From: Hymenobacter sp. ISL-91
GTDB lineage: Bacteria > Bacteroidota > Bacteroidia > Cytophagales > Hymenobacteraceae
Reading direction: 5' to 3'
DNA: 56,074 bases
NCBI RefSeq assembly: GCF_018613725.1
Contig: NZ_JAGGPS010000037.1
Location: forward strand, 1-56,074
Part shown: positions 7,099 to 17,141 of the stretch, in pieces
How the letters are laid out: the number at the start of each line of letters is the position of its first letter
Numbering within the stretch: position 1 is the stretch's first letter
The notes under the pieces: generated by a model
What the model saw: only the letters and a program-made list of their open reading frames with translations
What the model was told of the DNA's origin: nothing
Databases searched by the model: none
Made by a program: the position numbers and the translations under genes

Positions 7099-9189
7099 TT
7101 ACTGGTTATGCACCAGCTTCATCGATTGCAACACGGTTTTGCCCGTGGCAATAGTCAGCACGTAAGTACCGGCGGCCACTTCGGGGCCAGGCTTCCAGTC
7201 GAGTTCAAACTTCCCTACTTTGTGGTTTCTGCCCTCCATCAACGTGGCCACGCGGCGGCCCGTCAGGTCGCTCACAAACATGGTCAGCGGGGTTTTAGTG
7301 GCTACCTCGTAGGTTATTGTGGTAACCTCATTGAACGGGTTCGGGTAGTTCTGGGCGGCGGCCACAATCTCCGGCTTCAGGCTGAAACCGGCCGCGCCGA
7401 ACTGCGAGGTAATCGTGCCCTGCGCTTTGGTGCCCGACCAAGGCAGCTGCATGTATGGGAAGCCCGTGCGGAAGGTCGTATCGTTTGCCTCGATACCAGT
7501 ACGGAAGGCAAGAGCCCCGCCCAGGCCCGGCGAGCCGGCCTCGTAGGGCAGGCCAATGGCCGCCAGCACAATGCCCCCCACAGCCTGCAATTCAATGCGG
7601 GTGATGTCATCCTCTAAACGACGTCCGTTCGGGAAGCCGTCCATGTTCGGGATGAACTCCAGGTTCGTATTCCCATTGAAGCGCGTGTCAGTCAGGCCGA
7701 GCACAGCAGCAGCCAGCAGGCCCTCCGAGCTGAAGTCGGCCGAGCTACGCGACGTTGTTGGTACGGCCATGTTCAGGCGCAGCATGTCGCCACCTACCCC
7801 AGCCGGAGCACCCACGTTGTCGATGAGGGGCATGAAATTATTGACGAACGGCTTACCCGGAGCCAGTGGCTGGCCGGCTGGCTTGCCCGTGGCCAGCTGG
7901 TAGGGCGGCAGGTTGGGCACACCCGTATGGAAAATGGGCAGAATATCCACCGAGCGGGGCTTGCCCGGGCGCAGTAGGTATTCGGCGAAACCACCGTTGG
8001 CCACTTTGGCGAAGGCCGTACCGGCTACAGTAGCAGCAGGTGCGTTCAGCAGCGCCGAAACACCGTTTTTGCCATTGGCGAAGTCAAACATACCCAGCGA
8101 ATTACGCTGAATGCGCAGCTGGTTGAAACCGGGTACTGCCGTTCCGAAGTAGCCCGCGCCCTCGGCCATGTACAGAGCCAGCTCGGGGTTCGAGAGGTAG
8201 TCTTCGGTGCTGGCCTGCTCGGTGTAGGGGGTGTCGTAGTTCCAACGGTCCTTCGAGCCGATGGGCTGGATTACCTCGTTGGTGAGTGGCATGCCCAACC
8301 GCGAAACCTGCACCCAGGTGCCGCTGTGGGCCTGCGTGCCATCGGTGGTATTGATGGTGCGGATAGACTGGCGGCTGGCCGAGGCCCACACACCAATAAT
8401 GTAGTCAGCGTCGAGAATGTTGGCAGCCTGTGCGCCCGTCTTGCCATCCTTCTGGAGCTTGGCAATCGGAATCTGCAGGGCAATGGTATGGGTGTTCTTG
8501 CGGGCTACACCGTCGCGGGCCGAGGCCGTGCGGATGCCGCCGAGGTCGAAAATACCGCCCAGATCCACGAAGAACGGGTCATCGACGGGTCCGCAGAATA
8601 CTTTTATGTCGCCGTCAACCGTCTGAATTGCGCCTGTGAAGAGGCTCTCGTAGCTCGGCGCACCCAGGCCGGCGGCTCCGGTAATAGAGCGCGGCCCCAC
8701 ATTGGGCGGCGGCACCACGCCATCGGTTTTCAGGGTTGTGAAAGCGCCACCGTTTACGCTGCGCTCCATTGTATAGGTGGCCTTCAGGTTCTGCTGGCCC
8801 AGCCGAATGTTAAAGAACGTGGTAGGGTCTTCGTTTACGCGCTTAAAGGTGAAGCGGTAGGTGATGTCGTCGGCGTTGGGCTTGCTGCCGTCGTTTTTGA
8901 TGTGAATTTCGTAGCGCACGTTTTCGCCGAACGTGTTGTAGTTGGGGCCGCCCTGGGGTAGCTCCAACGGCACGTAGTTGGCGATAAGGTTGACCATTTC
9001 CGCGTTGTTGGGGTCGCGGAAGGCATACACGTCGGTGTTGTCGGCCAACGGGTCATCGGCAATCAGCGGGGCCTCGCGGTGGCTCGATGCTTCTAGCGTC
9101 GTTTGCTGGGCCGTCCAGGCCATTAGGCCCGCCACGGTAGCGGCAGCCAGCGCAATGGGCAGAATAGGGCGAGTAAGAAATTTGGGCAT
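7099..9189 (-). CDS. DUF4331-family secreted protein with T9SS C-terminal sorting domain
   Basis: 696 aa from the ATG at 9189; a further in-frame ATG at 9228 would add 13 aromatic residues before the signal peptide and is less likely. The signal peptide (PILPIALAAATVAGLMAWTA) is followed by SSHREAPLIADDPLADNTD, the hallmark start of DUF4331 proteins. The DUF4331 body follows (YAFRDPNNAEMVNLIANYVP and downstream). Residues ~615-696 are a type A T9SS sorting domain (YPNPFNEVTTITYEV, VSDLTGRRVATL, AAGTYVLTIATG). The mature protein should therefore reach the cell surface or medium. The biochemical role of DUF4331 is not known. It is the first gene of the leftward set DUF4331-TPR-HupE/UreJ-small secreted-TonB receptor. 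Confidence 0.9.
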   Translation of the reverse strand: MPKFLTRPILPIALAAATVAGLMAWTAQQTTLEASSHREAPLIADDPLADNTDVYAFRDPNNAEMVNLIANYVPLELPQGGPNYNTFGENVRYEIHIKNDGSKPNADDITYRFTFKRVNEDPTTFFNIRLGQQNLKATYTMERSVNGGAFTTLKTDGVVPPPNVGPRSITGAAGLGAPSYESLFTGAIQTVDGDIKVFCGPVDDPFFVDLGGIFDLGGIRTASARDGVARKNTHTIALQIPIAKLQKDGKTGAQAANILDADYIIGVWASASRQSIRTINTTDGTQAHSGTWVQVSRLGMPLTNEVIQPIGSKDRWNYDTPYTEQASTEDYLSNPELALYMAEGAGYFGTAVPGFNQLRIQRNSLGMFDFANGKNGVSALLNAPAATVAGTAFAKVANGGFAEYLLRPGKPRSVDILPIFHTGVPNLPPYQLATGKPAGQPLAPGKPFVNNFMPLIDNVGAPAGVGGDMLRLNMAVPTTSRSSADFSSEGLLAAAVLGLTDTRFNGNTNLEFIPNMDGFPNGRRLEDDITRIELQAVGGIVLAAIGLPYEAGSPGLGGALAFRTGIEANDTTFRTGFPYMQLPWSGTKAQGTITSQFGAAGFSLKPEIVAAAQNYPNPFNEVTTITYEVATKTPLTMFVSDLTGRRVATLMEGRNHKVGKFELDWKPGPEVAAGTYVLTIATGKTVLQSMKLVHNQ

Positions 9190-9683
9190 GATGAAAGGGA
9201 TAAAAAAATGGAAAAATGAACCGGCCACAGCAGCCGGAACAGCAGATAAGACCTTTTAAAAAAGGTCTGAAAGACAAGTGCAACCGAGCCGGCAATGGCC
9301 TATAATAATGATGTGCTTAAGCTGGCTACGCAGCCTTTGGCCGATAATGAATAAGCGCGGCAGTAAGGCCCACCAAATCGTACGCCACCCAGCCTGACAC
9401 TGGATTTAAATAGCCATAATTATATACCATTTATTTATCCAAAAACGCAACTCTTATCGTCAAATCTGATTATCAACTCTCTGAATGGCACTTTTCATTG
9501 CTAATCTGATAATTGCGCTTGGCAACTGGTGTGGAAAAGCAGCCATGAGGTGAGGTTGGGGCAACCCGGACGGGCCGGACTTTTGTTGTGTAATTTTGGT
9601 CCTTTCGGGCGGGCAGCTATTGTAGCAGCCAAGCCCATCTGTTTCTCTGCTTTCTGTGCGGCCCCGCCGCCTCGTTGTTCCCT
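9190..9683. other. Divergent intergenic region between the DUF4331 and hscA genes
   Basis: About 490 bp. It contains a small hairpin AGACCTTT/AAAGGTCT (9249-9268) in the presumed DUF4331 leader, an AT-rich stretch (9412-9515), and a -7 box for the rightward gene (9591-9598). No convincing leftward -33/-7 pair was found; TACGATTTG at 9382-9374 has an off-length spacer and no -33 partner. Confidence 0.5.
9591..9598 (+). promoter_or_regulatory. Candidate -7 promoter element of hscA
   Basis: TAATTTTG is a perfect match to the Bacteroidota -7 pattern TAnnTTTG and lies 86 bp before the chosen ATG. No clear -33 TTG is present at 19-21 nt upstream, so the call rests on the -7 box alone. Confidence 0.4.
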
Positions 9684-11546
9684 ATGGCTAAAGTTGCAAT
9701 CAACCTTTCTACCGGCAGTATTCAGCAGGAGGAAATTATCGTGGGCATCGACCTGGGCACCACCAACTCGCTGGTCGCCTATATCCACCCCGAAAACCGC
9801 CAGCCGCTGGCCATCAACGACCAGGGCCGGGGCACGATAGTGCCTTCAGTGGTGCACTTCCCGCAGGGCGGCGAGTCGCCGCTGGTAGGCACCGAAGCCA
9901 AGGAGTATCTGCTCTCTGATCCGCAAAACACCATCTACTCGGTGAAGCGCCTGCTGGGCAAAAGCTACCACGACCTGACCCAGCACGCCGGCGCACTGGG
10001 CTACAAGGTGATTGACGATAACTCGGAGGGCCTGGTGAAAATCCGGGTCGGCGACCGGTTTTACTCGCCCATCGAGCTGTCGGCCGAGATACTAAAGGAG
10101 TTACGCGCCCGGGCCGAGCACGCGCTCAAAACGCCCGTCAACAAGGCCGTCATTACGGTGCCGGCCTATTTCAACGATTCGCAGCGCCAGGCCACCCGCG
10201 ACGCCGGTCGCCTGGCCGGGCTGGAGGTGCTGCGCATCGTAAACGAGCCCACGGCGGCAGCCCTGGCCTACGGCATCGGCCTGAACCCCGACGAGGAAAA
10301 AACGGTGGCCGTGTACGATTTGGGCGGCGGCACCTTCGATGTGAGCATTCTGAAGCTGCACCAAGGCATTTTTGAAGTCCTGAGCACCAATGGCGACACC
10401 TATTTAGGTGGCGACGACCTCGACCGTGCCGTGGCCGAGCACTGGACCCAACAGCACGACCTCACGGCCCAGCTGGCTGCCAACGACTCGCTGCAGCAAG
10501 AGCTGCGGCTACTGGCCGAGTCGGCCAAGCGCTACCTGAGCCAGCACGACGATTTCGCCGGCAACCTCGGCGACGAGGTGGTGGTGCGCCTGAGCCGCAC
10601 GGAGTTCGACGAGCTGGCCCGCCCACTGGTGGAGCGCACAATTGATTCGTGCCGCCGCGCCCTGCAGGATGCCGGCCTCAATGCCGAGCAGCTCGACGCC
10701 GTGCTGCTGGTGGGCGGCTCCACCCGGGTGCCGCTGGTACACGAGTCGGTATCGGCCTTCTTCGGACAGGAAGCCAACAACTCGCTCAACCCCGACGAAG
10801 TGGTGGCGCTGGGCGCGGCCATTCAGGCCGATATTCTGGCCGGCAACCGGCGCGACGTGCTGCTGCTCGACGTAACGCCGCTCACGCTGGGCATTGAAAC
10901 CCTGGGCGGCCTGATGGACCCAATTATCCCGCGCAACTCCAAAATCCCGACCAAGGCCGGCCGCCAGTACACCACCAGCGTTGACGGGCAGGTAAACCTG
11001 AAGATTTCGGTGTACCAGGGCGAGCGGGACGTGGTGAAGGAAAACCGCAAGCTGGCCGAGTTCGACCTGCGCGGTATTCCGGCCATGCCCGCCGGCCTGC
11101 CCAAAGTCGATGTTAACTTCCTGCTCAACGCCGATGGCATCCTGAAAGTAGAGGCCATTGAGCTGCGTTCCGGCACCCGCCAGGAGGTAGAAATCAAGCC
11201 CCAGTACGGCCTCACCGACGAACAGGTGGAGCAGATGTTGATGGATTCGCTCACCTACGCCCGCGAAGACGTGGCGGCCCGCATGGTGATTGAAGCCCGC
11301 ACCGTAGCCGAGCAGATGCTCTACCAGGTGGAGCGTTTCGTGGCCAAAAACGGCCAGCACCTCACCCCTGACGAACTTACCCAGACCCAGGCCGGCGTAA
11401 CGAAGCTGAAAGACGCTTTGCAAACTCAGGAAAAAGATGTGATGCTCAAAGCTGTGGACGAACTGGAAGAACTCACCCGCCCCTTCGCCGAGCGCGTGAT
11501 GAACATCAGCATCAGCCAGGCCATGGCCGGGAAGAAGATTGAGTAA
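9684..11546 (+). CDS. hscA: HscA-type Hsp70 chaperone
   Basis: 620 aa from the ATG at 9684; a TTG at 9675 could add three residues. Hsp70 architecture: ATPase domain (~20-390) with phosphate-1 [12 protein letters not shown] (21-32), [33 protein letters not shown] and [10 protein letters not shown], then a substrate-binding domain with [17 protein letters not shown]. Features pointing to HscA rather than DnaK are the short N-terminal extension ([10 protein letters not shown]), the total length near 616-620 aa, the [20 protein letters not shown] segment, and the lack of a DnaK-like Gly-rich acidic tail. HscA helps transfer Fe-S clusters from IscU with HscB, but neither partner is near here. General-purpose DnaK paralogue is the alternative. 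Confidence 0.8.
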   Translation: MAKVAINLSTGSIQQEEIIVGIDLGTTNSLVAYIHPENRQPLAINDQGRGTIVPSVVHFPQGGESPLVGTEAKEYLLSDPQNTIYSVKRLLGKSYHDLTQHAGALGYKVIDDNSEGLVKIRVGDRFYSPIELSAEILKELRARAEHALKTPVNKAVITVPAYFNDSQRQATRDAGRLAGLEVLRIVNEPTAAALAYGIGLNPDEEKTVAVYDLGGGTFDVSILKLHQGIFEVLSTNGDTYLGGDDLDRAVAEHWTQQHDLTAQLAANDSLQQELRLLAESAKRYLSQHDDFAGNLGDEVVVRLSRTEFDELARPLVERTIDSCRRALQDAGLNAEQLDAVLLVGGSTRVPLVHESVSAFFGQEANNSLNPDEVVALGAAIQADILAGNRRDVLLLDVTPLTLGIETLGGLMDPIIPRNSKIPTKAGRQYTTSVDGQVNLKISVYQGERDVVKENRKLAEFDLRGIPAMPAGLPKVDVNFLLNADGILKVEAIELRSGTRQEVEIKPQYGLTDEQVEQMLMDSLTYAREDVAARMVIEARTVAEQMLYQVERFVAKNGQHLTPDELTQTQAGVTKLKDALQTQEKDVMLKAVDELEELTRPFAERVMNISISQAMAGKKIE

Positions 11547-11561
11547 GCGTTAAGAATCAGG

Positions 11562-11680
11562 GAAGAACGTCATGCTGAGCGCAGTCGAAGCATCTCTACC
11601 GCATTGGTAAATCTGTCATCAGATTACTACTGCAACGAAGCGGTAGAGATACTTCGGCTGCGCTCAGCATGACGTTCTTC
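11562..11680. repeat. Inverted-repeat element C (MITE/REP-like), overlapping the reach of the anmK frame
   Basis: 119 bp with perfect 20-base-plus terminal inverted repeats: GAAGAACGTCATGCTGAGCG at the left and its complement ending at 11680. Inner arms TCGAAGCATCTCTACCGC and GCGGTAGAGATACTTCGG also pair. It begins 15 bp after the hscA stop. Its right end supplies an in-frame ATG (11669) that extends the anmK frame artificially. It may act as a terminator or mRNA-stability hairpin for hscA. Confidence 0.8.
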
Positions 11681-11704
11681 TATTACTCACCGACCACAAA
11701 AAGC

Positions 11705-12916
11705 ATGCATCGCCTCGCCCAACTTGCCCAGCAGCCCAGCCGCCGCATCATCGGGCTGATGTCGGGTACCTCGCTCGATGGGCTCGATGTAGCCCTGTGC
11801 CGCCTGCACGGGCACGGCCCGGCTACGCGGCTGGAGCTGGAGCACTTTGCCACGGTACCGTACAACGACGAATTCAGGCGGCGGGTGCGGCAGGTATTCG
11901 CCCGCGAGCAGGTGAGCCTGGAGTACCTGACGCTGCTCAACCCCTGGATAGGTCAGCAGCACGCCCGCATGGTGCTGGCCTGCCTGCATGGGTGGCAGGT
12001 GGCTCCGGCCGAGGTCGACCTGCTGGCCAGCCACGGGCAGACGGTGTACCACGCCCCCGCCCACCAGCACCTCCACCCCGATTTCCCCGGCCTCAACGCC
12101 ACCCTGCAGCTCGGCGACGCCGACCACTTGGCCGTGGGTACCGGCATCATCACCGTGGGCGACTTCCGCCAAAAACACATAGCAGCCGGTGGCGAAGGCG
12201 CGCCACTGGCTACCTACGGCGACTTCCTGTTGCTCAGTAGCCCCACCGAGGAGCGTTTAATGCTCAACCTGGGCGGCATTGCCAACTTCACTTACCTGCC
12301 CCGCACCAGCTCTGAGAACACCCAAGCTGCCAGCGCCGCTTTCAGCACCGATACCGGCCCCGGCAACACCCTGCTCGACGCCGTGGTGCGCGCTCATTTT
12401 CCGCAGCTGGCTTTTGATGAGGACGGCAGGCTGGCCGCCGCCGGCACCGTGCACCCAGGTCTGCTAGCCGAACTGCTGGCCCAGCCATTCTTCGCGGCCT
12501 CGCTACCCAAAACCACCGGCCCCGAGCTGTTCAGTCTGGCCTACCTCCACGCTACCCAGACCCGCACCGCAACGCTCGACTTGCCAGTTGAAGACCTGCT
12601 GGCAACGCTGGCGGAGTTGAGCGCAACGGGCGTGGCGCAGGCGGTACGGCTGGCCCTGGGCGAGCAGCCGGACGTAGCCGTGTACGCCAGTGGCGGCGGC
12701 GCGCATAACCCCATACTGATGGCTGCGTTGCAGCGCCATTTGCCCACTTGCCGGTTTGCCAGCACTGCCGTGCTGGGCGTGCCGCCCGACGCCAAGGAAG
12801 CCATTCTGTTCGCGCTGCTGGCCAACGAGGCGGTAGCCGGCCAGCCCTTCAGCATGGGGGTTGGTCGTCAGCACGTGCCGGCCATCCGGATGGGCAAAAT
12901 CTCGCTGCCCGATTAA
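11705..12916 (+). CDS. anmK: Anhydro-N-acetylmuramic acid kinase
   Basis: 403 aa. The ATG at 11705 is chosen; the ATG at 11669 lies inside a repeat element. AnmK hydrolyses and phosphorylates 1,6-anhydro-MurNAc to MurNAc-6-phosphate, feeding recycled cell wall into the amino-sugar pool in the cytoplasm. Family motifs: IIGLMSGTSLDGLDVALC (residues ~15-32), LASHGQTVYH, TVGDFRQKHIAAGGEGAPL, LMLNLGGIANFTYL, STDTGPGNTLLDA, and VYASGGGAHNPILM near the end. Length is slightly above the E. coli enzyme. Its stop overlaps the stop of the convergent gene by the four bases TTAA. Nearby enzymes of the pathway are not seen, though an L,D-transpeptidase lies 10 kb away. Confidence 0.93.
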   Translation: MHRLAQLAQQPSRRIIGLMSGTSLDGLDVALCRLHGHGPATRLELEHFATVPYNDEFRRRVRQVFAREQVSLEYLTLLNPWIGQQHARMVLACLHGWQVAPAEVDLLASHGQTVYHAPAHQHLHPDFPGLNATLQLGDADHLAVGTGIITVGDFRQKHIAAGGEGAPLATYGDFLLLSSPTEERLMLNLGGIANFTYLPRTSSENTQAASAAFSTDTGPGNTLLDAVVRAHFPQLAFDEDGRLAAAGTVHPGLLAELLAQPFFAASLPKTTGPELFSLAYLHATQTRTATLDLPVEDLLATLAELSATGVAQAVRLALGEQPDVAVYASGGGAHNPILMAALQRHLPTCRFASTAVLGVPPDAKEAILFALLANEAVAGQPFSMGVGRQHVPAIRMGKISLPD

Positions 12917-13353
12917 GGCAAACTAGTGTTCTGCACCACCCGAAAACTTTGCACCTGGCGAGCCGCGGAGTCCTGGAAGCTGACGTGCAGTTGGTAGTGC
13001 GGGCGCACAGCCAGCGTATCGGCGCGGAAGCTGTAGGTGACGAAGGTTTCGGGTACGGCCGTTTCGCGCAGCCGAAAGCCCAGCTTATAGAGGTCGATGG
13101 CCGGGCCAAACCGGCGCACCGGGTCCCGTAGCTGCCGGATGGACTGCCGGAATTGCTGCGGGCTCATTGCAGCGCGGGCGGCGGGAGTAAGCCAGCGGTA
13201 AGCCGGCCGCCACTCCTGCCCTACGGCGGCCAGCCAGAACTGCCGCGCCACCTGTACCTGAGAGTTCGTGCGCTGCTGGGCCAGCCCGGGCGCAGCCAGT
13301 AGCAGGCCTGCGGCTAGCAGAGCCGCGGTCAGTAAGCCGGTTCGCGCTTGCAT
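12913..13353 (-). CDS. Secreted protein of unknown function
   Basis: 146 aa, ATG start. A clear Sec signal peptide (TGLLTAALLAAGLLLAAPGLAQ). The mature part of ~120 residues starts with VARQFWLAAVGQEWRPAYRWLTPAARAAMSP and ends in beta-like strands (FVTYSFRADT, PHYQLHVSF). The pattern of an amphipathic helix with WLxAVxxxxWxxAYxxL followed by strands resembles small NTF2-like or DUF4019-type periplasmic folds, but no family is firmly recognised. It is 13 bp downstream of the FtsB/DivIC-like gene on the same strand, so the two are probably co-transcribed. Confidence 0.65.
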   Translation of the reverse strand: MQARTGLLTAALLAAGLLLAAPGLAQQRTNSQVQVARQFWLAAVGQEWRPAYRWLTPAARAAMSPQQFRQSIRQLRDPVRRFGPAIDLYKLGFRLRETAVPETFVTYSFRADTLAVRPHYQLHVSFQDSAARQVQSFRVVQNTSLP

Positions 13354-13366
13354 CAGCTGGGCAGGG

Positions 13367-13681
13367 TTAGTTCTCCTCCTGGGGCACGAGCACGAATACG
13401 TCCTCTCCCGGCCGCTTCATAATGTATTTCTCGCGGGCAAATTTCTCCAGCAGCTCGGGGCTGCTCAGCAGTTCGGCGCGGTCCTTCTTCACCTTGTCAA
13501 TCTCTCGCAGGTAGTATTCCCGGTCGCCCTGCAGCTCCTGCCACTTGGCATACATATCGTACTGTCGCACTAGGTCGTTGGCATCGAACAGAAACATCCA
13601 GATCAGAAACGCCAGCCCGGTCAGGAAATAGAAGTTGCGCAGAAACCGGGGAATGCGGCCGAATAACTCTCCTACTTTCAT
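13367..13681 (-). CDS. FtsB/DivIC-family septum formation initiator
   Basis: 104 aa. Bitopic inner-membrane protein: a short cytoplasmic N-terminus, one transmembrane helix (residues ~15-32, FYFLTGLAFLIWMFLFDAN), then a periplasmic coiled coil (LQGDREYYLREIDKVKKDRA) and the conserved C-terminal ELLSSPELLEKFAREKYIMKRPGEDVFVL. In other bacteria FtsB/DivIC joins FtsL and FtsQ/DivIB to activate septal peptidoglycan synthesis. In Bacteroidota the gene is commonly found beside enolase, as here, where it lies downstream of eno on the same strand with a terminator between. Confidence 0.85.
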   Translation of the reverse strand: MKVGELFGRIPRFLRNFYFLTGLAFLIWMFLFDANDLVRQYDMYAKWQELQGDREYYLREIDKVKKDRAELLSSPELLEKFAREKYIMKRPGEDVFVLVPQEEN

Positions 13682-13806
13682 AATTCACAGGTGGTACAGG
13701 TTTCGTCCAACGCCACAGCTACCGACATCAGCACAACAAATATCCGTTATTTCAGCCAACTACCCTATCAGGTCAACGCAGCCATTTTCGACCTTCGTAC
13801 CAGCAA

Positions 13807-13844
13807 AAACCAAAACGGTACCACTCCCAAAGGAGTGGTACCGT
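13807..13844 (-). terminator. Rho-independent terminator of eno
   Basis: A perfect 13-bp stem ACGGTACCACTCC/GGAGTGGTACCGT with a 4-base loop. On the minus strand it is followed by TTTTGGTTTTT. It lies 29 bp after the enolase stop codon. Confidence 0.85.
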
Positions 13845-13872
13845 CTGCCAGCAAAACACAAAAGCCTGCTGA

Positions 13873-15153
<1,281 letters not shown>

Positions 15154-15265
15154 TTAAGGAAACGGATTACAGGTTCTACAACGGCTTTACGGCCATCCTC
15201 CTGCAAGGTAAATAGTATCCCCGACGTTTCGCCTCGCTACTATAATACTACCTGCACTCCCAGCC

Positions 15266-15297
15266 CACAAAAAAAGGCCCGCCAAATGGCGGGCCTT
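15266..15297 (-). terminator. Terminator after rplQ
   Basis: Stem AAGGCCCGCCA/TGGCGGGCCTT around two bases. On the minus strand it runs into TTTTTTTGTGGG. It marks the 3' end of the S10-spc-alpha transcript, 24 bp after the rplQ stop. Confidence 0.85.
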
Positions 15298-15321
15298 CTT
15301 CAAATCTGGTAGGTCGTAGGA

Positions 15322-15921
15322 CTACTCGGCAGCCTTCTCCTCGCGGGTTTCGCCATCCTTCAGCGTCTCCGTGTCGGTGTCCTCGGGGGCCGAAACCTCC
15401 GTGGTAGCAGCCTTGGCCTTTTTAGCGGGCTTAGCTTCAGCAACTACTTCAGCCGACGAATCGCCTTCGGTAGTGGTAGCATCAGCCTTCTTGCCACCGC
15501 GACGCGAACGACGGGTAGTAGCCTTAGCTTCGCCGGCGTTTTTAGCCTCCAGCATCGTGTCGTTGAAGTCAACCAGCTCAATAACGCACATCTCCGAGTT
15601 GTCGCCGAGACGGTTCTGGCTCAGCTTAATGATGCGGGTGTAGCCACCTGGACGGCCGGCAATTTTAGCCGCAACATTGTCAAACAGCTCCTTCAGCACC
15701 TCCTTCTGGCCCAGGCTCGAGAAAACAAGGCGGCGCGAGTGCGTCGTATCGTTCTTGGCTTTGGTCAGCAGGGGCTCCACGTACTGGCGCAGGGCCTTAG
15801 CCTTAGCTACCGTAGTCGTGATGCGCTTGTGCAGGATGAGTGAGTTGGCCATGTTGGCCAGCATCGCGTGGCGATGCGAGGTGGTGCGGCCGAGATGGTT
15901 GAAAGATTTACCGTGACGCAT
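15322..15921 (-). CDS. rplQ: 50S ribosomal protein L17 with long C-terminal tail
   Basis: 199 aa against ~127 in E. coli. The conserved L17 fold fills residues 1-~130 ([58 protein letters not shown]). The last ~65 residues are a low-complexity Lys/Ala/Glu/Thr tail ([33 protein letters not shown]), first basic and then acidic. L17 sits by the peptide exit tunnel. The gene is separated from rpoA by 210 bp holding its own candidate -7 box, so it may be expressed partly independently. Confidence 0.95.
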   Translation of the reverse strand: MRHGKSFNHLGRTTSHRHAMLANMANSLILHKRITTTVAKAKALRQYVEPLLTKAKNDTTHSRRLVFSSLGQKEVLKELFDNVAAKIAGRPGGYTRIIKLSQNRLGDNSEMCVIELVDFNDTMLEAKNAGEAKATTRRSRRGGKKADATTTEGDSSAEVVAEAKPAKKAKAATTEVSAPEDTDTETLKDGETREEKAAE

Positions 15922-16039
15922 AAAAAAGAAAAAAATGTACGCTTGCGGACAACGACCACGGCGGAAAGCGCCTTTCGGCTGGCCTTCTCATTAGAACCGT
16001 TGCCCCGAGGGCGCACTATGAGAAAAGTGAAAAAGTCTG

Positions 16040-16047
16040 CAAATGTA
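16040..16047 (-). promoter_or_regulatory. Candidate -7 element of an internal rplQ promoter
   Basis: The minus strand reads TACATTTG, a perfect TAnnTTTG match, 119 bp before the rplQ ATG in the 210-bp rpoA-rplQ spacer. The nearest TTTG upstream is only 15 nt away, so the -33 box is not ideal. Confidence 0.4.
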
Positions 16048-16132
16048 CGCAATAGTCAGACACAAAAAATGTGCTGCCGTGAATTGTGCCAAAGCACTGG
16101 TTTCACCGAAAGCACATTCCTGCGCTTACCTT

Positions 16133-17122
16133 CTATTCTTCGTCGAGCTTGTACTTGCCCAAGTCCATTCCGAAGGTCAGGCCCTTTTCCTCCACGAGGT
16201 TCTCCAGCTCCGTGAGCGACTTCTTACCGAAGTTGCGGAACTTCATCATGTCGGCCATGTCAAGCTGCACCAAGTCGCCGAGGCTCTTGATGTCGGCGGC
16301 CTTGAGGCAGTTGTAAGCACGCACGCTCAGGTCCATGTCGGCCAGCGGCGTCTTCAGCACCTTGCGCATGTGCAATGTCTCCTCGTCCACAATTTCCTCC
16401 TCTTCGGCTTTCACCGTCTCGAAGGTCATGGTGCTGTCAGAGAACAGCATGAAGTGCTGAATCAGGATATTGGCGGCGCCTTTCAGTGCCTCCTCCGGAT
16501 GGATAGAACCGTCGGTGTGAATCTCGATAACGAGCTTCTCGTAGTCGGTCTTCTGCTCCACACGGGTGTTTTCCACGCTGTACTTCACATTTTTGATAGG
16601 CGTGAAGATGGCGTCGATGGCAATCTGACCGAATACCTGGTCGAGCGGTTTATTCTCCTCAGCAGGCACATAGCCACGGCCCTTCTGAATAGTGAACTCA
16701 AACTCGAGTTCCGTTCCGGGGTCAACGTGACACACGATCAGGTCGGTGTTCAGTACCTGGAAGCCGTTGGTGAAGTTATTGATGTCGCCAGCCCTGAATG
16801 AATCTTGGCCTTTAATGCGCACCGTGATTTTATCCTCAATAGCATCGCTCACCTTCTTGAAGCGAATCTGCTTCAGGTTGAGGATGATTTCGGACATATC
16901 CTCCAGCACGCCTTCGATGGTCATGAACTCGTGCAACACACTGTTGGTGCGCACCGAGGTAATGGCGTAGCCCTCCAGCGACGACAGCAGGATGCGGCGC
17001 AGTGCGTTGCCGATCGTGACGCCGTAGCCTTTCTCAAGCGGTTTGAATTCAAACGTGCCGTAGAAGTCGTCGGATTTCTCCATCACCACTTTCTCCGGCA
17101 TTTGAAAAGCTAAGATTGACAT
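16133..17122 (-). CDS. rpoA: RNA polymerase alpha subunit
   Basis: 329 aa. N-terminal assembly domain residues ~1-235 ([40 protein letters not shown]) for dimerisation and beta/beta' binding. A linker follows, then a C-terminal helix-hairpin-helix domain at ~255-320 ([40 protein letters not shown]) that contacts promoter DNA and activators. Length and order are typical. It lies downstream of rpsD with a 148-bp spacer containing a GC-rich hairpin (17228-17266) that could attenuate transcription, and an AT-rich inverted spacer. Confidence 0.97.
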   Translation of the reverse strand: MSILAFQMPEKVVMEKSDDFYGTFEFKPLEKGYGVTIGNALRRILLSSLEGYAITSVRTNSVLHEFMTIEGVLEDMSEIILNLKQIRFKKVSDAIEDKITVRIKGQDSFRAGDINNFTNGFQVLNTDLIVCHVDPGTELEFEFTIQKGRGYVPAEENKPLDQVFGQIAIDAIFTPIKNVKYSVENTRVEQKTDYEKLVIEIHTDGSIHPEEALKGAANILIQHFMLFSDSTMTFETVKAEEEEIVDEETLHMRKVLKTPLADMDLSVRAYNCLKAADIKSLGDLVQLDMADMMKFRNFGKKSLTELENLVEEKGLTFGMDLGKYKLDEE

Positions 17123-17141
17123 AAGTGGGGCGGTTGGTTAA

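Noticed and set aside
9374..9382. TACGATTTG as a leftward promoter for the DUF4331 gene
   Set aside because: The spacer in the -7 box has one base too many and no TTG lies at the required distance.
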